DNA of 7,717 nucleotides from Bdellovibrionales bacterium (GTDB lineage: Bacteria; Bdellovibrionota; Bdellovibrionia; Bdellovibrionales; UBA1609): positions 1 to 7,717 of the forward strand of contig JAGRAA010000132.1 in NCBI GenBank assembly GCA_020435185.1. The letters run 5' to 3'. The position numbers were made by a program, and so were the translations under genes. Shown here one piece after another: positions 4,999-7,717 of the stretch (the stretch's first letter is position 1; the number at the start of each line of letters is the position of its first letter). The notes below the pieces were generated by a model. It saw only the letters and a program-made list of their open reading frames with translations. It had not been told where the DNA came from and made no database searches.

Positions 4999-6180
4999 AT
5001 GAAAAATATATTAGTATTACTCGTTAGTTATTTAACTGTTATAACCGCTACAGCCGCTGGAGGTATTTCAAGCGGAGGTGGTGAATCCTATTTGGATGAC
5101 GATGAGATCCAAGCATGGTTTGCCAATCCACCACAAAAAATTGATGCCTGCATAAACATTGCAGATGACTTTGGCTTGTCGTCGACAAAAGCAGAATCCT
5201 TAATAAAGAAATCGATTGAGATTTGGCAACGGTACTTCAAAGACAAAGATGTTTATGGTTGGCACCCCAATTTAGGTTTTTCAAAAGATTTTGACTTTAG
5301 ATCTCAATGCCAAGGTAACGAAAGCCTTACCATATACCTTGGGATATCAACCATAGAAATAGAAAATGAAAAGGCAAAGATGAATCTGCCCGTGGCAATA
5401 GCAAAACAACAAAGCTATGATACAAACAAACATTGGGGAAAAGGATTTATCTGGGTTGCTCAAGCCAACCTCTATGATAACAATGGCTATTCCTACCCCA
5501 AGTGGGATGAAGAAGAGCGGTTTGTTGCCATCATGTTACACGAGTTAGGCCATGTGTTTGGTACACCTCACGTTGAGGGAACAATCATGACAAAGAGAAT
5601 TGTTTCACTAATTCGCCAAAACATAATTGATTACAGAATGCCTCAAGTGCTTCAGTCGGTTGACCATAATAGAGAGCTCTTTCCTTGCAAAGATTGCCCT
5701 TGGTCTCTCAGAAACGAGATTAAAGTTTACCAAGATTCTCAAGCAATAGATGGTCTTACTCCTGAAGGGCAAATTTACAAAAAATTACTGGGGAAAATTC
5801 CTGATGACTTCTACAACTGGAAAGTGTCCTTAACTTGGACCGGAAAAACAGAGCAATACCTCTTGGTGTTTCACCCTAAAGCAACATCAGAACAACCTAT
5901 AGAATTTGTTGTGAATATGAGGAACGTCCGTAAAGTGAATGGCAGTCAGGTTTTTAAATATCAGTTTGGTTGGGAAATAAATTATGGTCATATAGCCTAT
6001 GGTTTTATCAATGCCAACGACAATAATATTCCCGTAATGATTGAATACAACCTGCCACAGGAAAATTTAGTTCTAACAAGTCCCATGGCGGATAGAGTAA
6101 GAGTCCTAGCCTTTGCCGATTCAGAATTAGCAGAGATCGCCAGCTTCTCTGAATTTGGCCCTCTTAACCTAAAAGAATAA
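4999..6180 (+). CDS. Secreted metzincin-type zinc metalloprotease (putative)
   Basis: A 393-residue exported protein. Residues 1-20 form a Sec signal peptide (MKNILVLLVSYLTVITATAA), followed by a glycine/serine stretch GGISSGGGES (21-30). The catalytic signature HELGHVFGTPH (181-191) fits HExxHxxGxxH exactly: zinc ligands His181, His185 and His191, general base Glu182. It is followed by GTIM, with Met197 as the probable Met-turn only six residues past the third His. This order resembles matrixin/M10-like enzymes, but I cannot assign a subfamily. The roughly 150 N-terminal mature residues include SIEIWQRYF and the beta-rich stretch typical before the active helix. The C-terminal half (about 240-393) has no recognised domain and may be a substrate-binding region. 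Cysteines are C51, C104 and a CKDC pair (230-233). A terminator follows. Confidence 0.82.
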   Translation: MKNILVLLVSYLTVITATAAGGISSGGGESYLDDDEIQAWFANPPQKIDACINIADDFGLSSTKAESLIKKSIEIWQRYFKDKDVYGWHPNLGFSKDFDFRSQCQGNESLTIYLGISTIEIENEKAKMNLPVAIAKQQSYDTNKHWGKGFIWVAQANLYDNNGYSYPKWDEEERFVAIMLHELGHVFGTPHVEGTIMTKRIVSLIRQNIIDYRMPQVLQSVDHNRELFPCKDCPWSLRNEIKVYQDSQAIDGLTPEGQIYKKLLGKIPDDFYNWKVSLTWTGKTEQYLLVFHPKATSEQPIEFVVNMRNVRKVNGSQVFKYQFGWEINYGHIAYGFINANDNNIPVMIEYNLPQENLVLTSPMADRVRVLAFADSELAEIASFSEFGPLNLKE

Positions 6181-6208
6181 CTTTCTTGTTCAATAAGAAC
6201 CTGCTTGC

Positions 6209-6232
6209 GGGGTGCTTTTAAGCATCCCTTTT
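6209..6232 (+). terminator. Intrinsic terminator after the metalloprotease gene
   Basis: GGGGTGCT (6209-6216), loop TTTA, AGCATCCC (6221-6228), then TTTT (6229-6232). The 8-bp stem has one G-U pair. It starts 29 bp after the protease stop. The reverse strand lacks a T-tract, so it serves the + strand gene only. Confidence 0.8.
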
Positions 6233-6285
6233 ATCTTGCCAGAAACAAATATGGCTTTGAATATTCATGCTAAAATCAGCTATTT

Positions 6286-7717
6286 CTAATTGCCTTGAAA
6301 TTGTAACCTTCTGGAGAACTCTTCCATGATTCGGCTGTATAAATCTTCACCCAGAAAGGCATCTTCAACCCCAGCGTCGATATTGGGATTGTCATTCACT
6401 TCAATAATATAGGGAAGTCCGTCTTTTTCCTTTATATCAACACCATAAATTCCATCACCAATTTTAGAAGTGGCATTGATCGCCGCTCTAACGATTTTTT
6501 TGGGGGCCTTATGCACGCCAATTCCCGTTGATTCTCCGTATTTGGTTTTATTACCTTTATGGTCATAAATCTGCCAATGGTCCTTAGACATAAAATACTG
6601 ACAGACATAAATGGCTTTTTTATTAAGAATCCCTACCCGCCAGTCGTAAGGTGTGTACATAAACTCTTGCGCGATGATGAGCTCTGATTTGCGAAAAAGA
6701 TCATGGCAAACCTTTTTTAACTCAGTCTCATCCTTGGCCAAGAAAACACCCTTTGAAAAAGAACCATCAGGAATTTTTAACACTATAGGAAAACCTAAAT
6801 TCTCAATGACTTCCTCTTCCTGTCTGAGTTTGGCATGCATAAAATAGGTTTTAGGCGTGCTCACTTTTGAAGCCATCAAAGCTTCGTGTAGAAAAACTTT
6901 ATTAGTACACCGTAAAATAGAGGTCGGATCATCCAACACGACCAAGCCTTCACTCTCAGCTTTACGTGAAAAAGTGTAAGTAAAGTGGTTGGTTGAAGTG
7001 GTCGCTCTAATAAAAAGGGCATCATACTCAGCCAGCCTTGGTAAATCTTTACGATAAATGGGTTCGGCAAGGATATCGTAGTACTTGGCGGCACTGATAA
7101 ATTTCTTAATGGCTTTATTATTTGAGGGCGGAAGTTTTTCTTCGGGGTTAACCAAAATAGCTAAGTCATACCTGTATTTTTTCTTGGTTTTTGTTTTACG
7201 CCATAAACGTTTATTGAAATTTTCTAAACTACTGGCAAACAGATCTTCTTCTTCAGCAACTAAGTCGTTCAATGGAATCGGCTTTATAGATCGAATTCTT
7301 TGAGTTTCTTTTTTGTCAAACTGAACACGTAAAATAGGAAAGGGAAATAATTCAAAAATCTTCATGGCAAGCTCAGCAAATTTAGGATCAATCACTTGAC
7401 CAAAACAAATCAGAAGTGAAAATCCCCCTTCTTCAACTTGACTCTGTTTTTTATCAAGGACTTCATCGAGACTGCTGGTATGCAACAAAAAAAGAGATTT
7501 ATCGCTCAAATCATTAATCGCTTTAAGACTAGGGATCACCTTATGGCCTCTCGCCTCGGCCAGAAGTGACGTATAATAGCCATTTGAAAGGTATTTAAAA
7601 TTACGACACAGATTAATAATATGAATCTGGGAATCTGTTTTTTTTTCTAATTTTAAATAATCTGAAAAAGTTAAAATTGTTGAAGAAGGATAGTATGGCT
7701 CCCAGTCACTTTCTTCA
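6286..7717 (-). CDS. RLAN-domain RimK-like ATP-grasp ligase, N-terminus beyond window
   Basis: The frame is open from the stop (TAG, 6286-6288) to the right edge, giving at least 476 residues; the GTG at 7537-7539 is internal. Upstream of it the frame encodes DWEPYYPSSTILTFSDYLKL...INLCRNFKYLSNGYYTSLLAEARGHKVIPS (in-window residues 4-63), typical of the RLAN domain (PF14401) that precedes some RimK-like ATP-grasps. The ATP-grasp part shows LDDP..ILRCTNKVFLHEAL (261-280), IVLKIPDGSFSKGVFLAK (311-328, Lys and Gly-rich loop), QEFMYTPYDWRVGIL (350-364), and GVDIKE (425-430) with EVNDNPNID (439-447) for Mg-ATP. ATP-grasp enzymes of this type ligate a carboxylate, via acyl-phosphate, to an amine, often adding amino acids to peptides or proteins. 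The RLAN subfamily substrate is unknown. All catalytic motifs are intact. Confidence 0.9.
   Translation of the reverse strand, partial: EESDWEPYYPSSTILTFSDYLKLEKKTDSQIHIINLCRNFKYLSNGYYTSLLAEARGHKVIPSLKAINDLSDKSLFLLHTSSLDEVLDKKQSQVEEGGFSLLICFGQVIDPKFAELAMKIFELFPFPILRVQFDKKETQRIRSIKPIPLNDLVAEEEDLFASSLENFNKRLWRKTKTKKKYRYDLAILVNPEEKLPPSNNKAIKKFISAAKYYDILAEPIYRKDLPRLAEYDALFIRATTSTNHFTYTFSRKAESEGLVVLDDPTSILRCTNKVFLHEALMASKVSTPKTYFMHAKLRQEEEVIENLGFPIVLKIPDGSFSKGVFLAKDETELKKVCHDLFRKSELIIAQEFMYTPYDWRVGILNKKAIYVCQYFMSKDHWQIYDHKGNKTKYGESTGIGVHKAPKKIVRAAINATSKIGDGIYGVDIKEKDGLPYIIEVNDNPNIDAGVEDAFLGEDLYSRIMEEFSRRLQFQGN

Noticed and set aside
6653..7303. Short open frames at 6653-6847 (+), 6876-7094 (-) and 7085-7303 (+)
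   Set aside because: They are shadows of the ATP-grasp gene in other frames with no independent support.

Overview
The window looks like chromosomal DNA of a moderately AT-rich Gram-negative bacterium, most likely a member of the Bdellovibrionota (Bdellovibrio/Bacteriovorax-like). The best evidence is a TIGR02147/DUF4423-type regulator, a family expanded in Bdellovibrio relatives and Fibrobacter. A secreted protein whose mature N-terminus carries a glycine-rich GGISSGGGES stretch, a style I associate with that group, is weaker support. The assignment is an inference; there is no rRNA or marker gene here. No tRNA, CRISPR array, transposase or integrase was seen, and no gene-free stretch exceeds 180 bp.

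Layout. (1) 1-1450, + strand: the 3' part of a short-chain dehydrogenase (SDR), overlapping by 4 bp a full-length QueA-like protein. The latter belongs to a divergent branch in which canonical QueA motifs are replaced. (2) 1439-4016: a 2.6-kb block bracketed by a 31-bp direct repeat (30/31 identical) of the 3' end of the queA-like gene. The block holds a small secreted Cys-containing protein (- strand), a GNAT acetyltransferase with a GTG start, a stand-alone TfoX C-terminal-domain protein, and a second, larger GNAT overlapping it by 4 bp. (3) 4075-6180: a TIGR02147 regulator (- strand) divergent from a secreted metzincin-type metalloprotease (+ strand). The 129-bp spacer has two palindromes and a possible hairpin over the ribosome binding site; an intrinsic terminator follows the protease. 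(4) 6286-7717, - strand: a RimK-like ATP-grasp ligase with an N-terminal RLAN domain, running off the right edge.

How the genes fit together. The SDR and QueA-like genes are probably translationally coupled and may share a pathway, which I cannot name. The repeat-bounded block looks like an accessory cassette inserted at the 3' end of the queA-like gene: the distal repeat copy still reads as an in-frame alternative C-terminus (HEYGDLTFLN + RNKTKRE, stop). The divergent regulator/protease pair suggests local control of the protease. The ATP-grasp gene appears independent.

The observations most worth a second look are the duplicated queA-like 3' end, the SDR/QueA-like pair with altered motifs, the perfect 11-bp inverted repeat between divergent genes at 2075-2101, and the palindrome cluster upstream of the metalloprotease.
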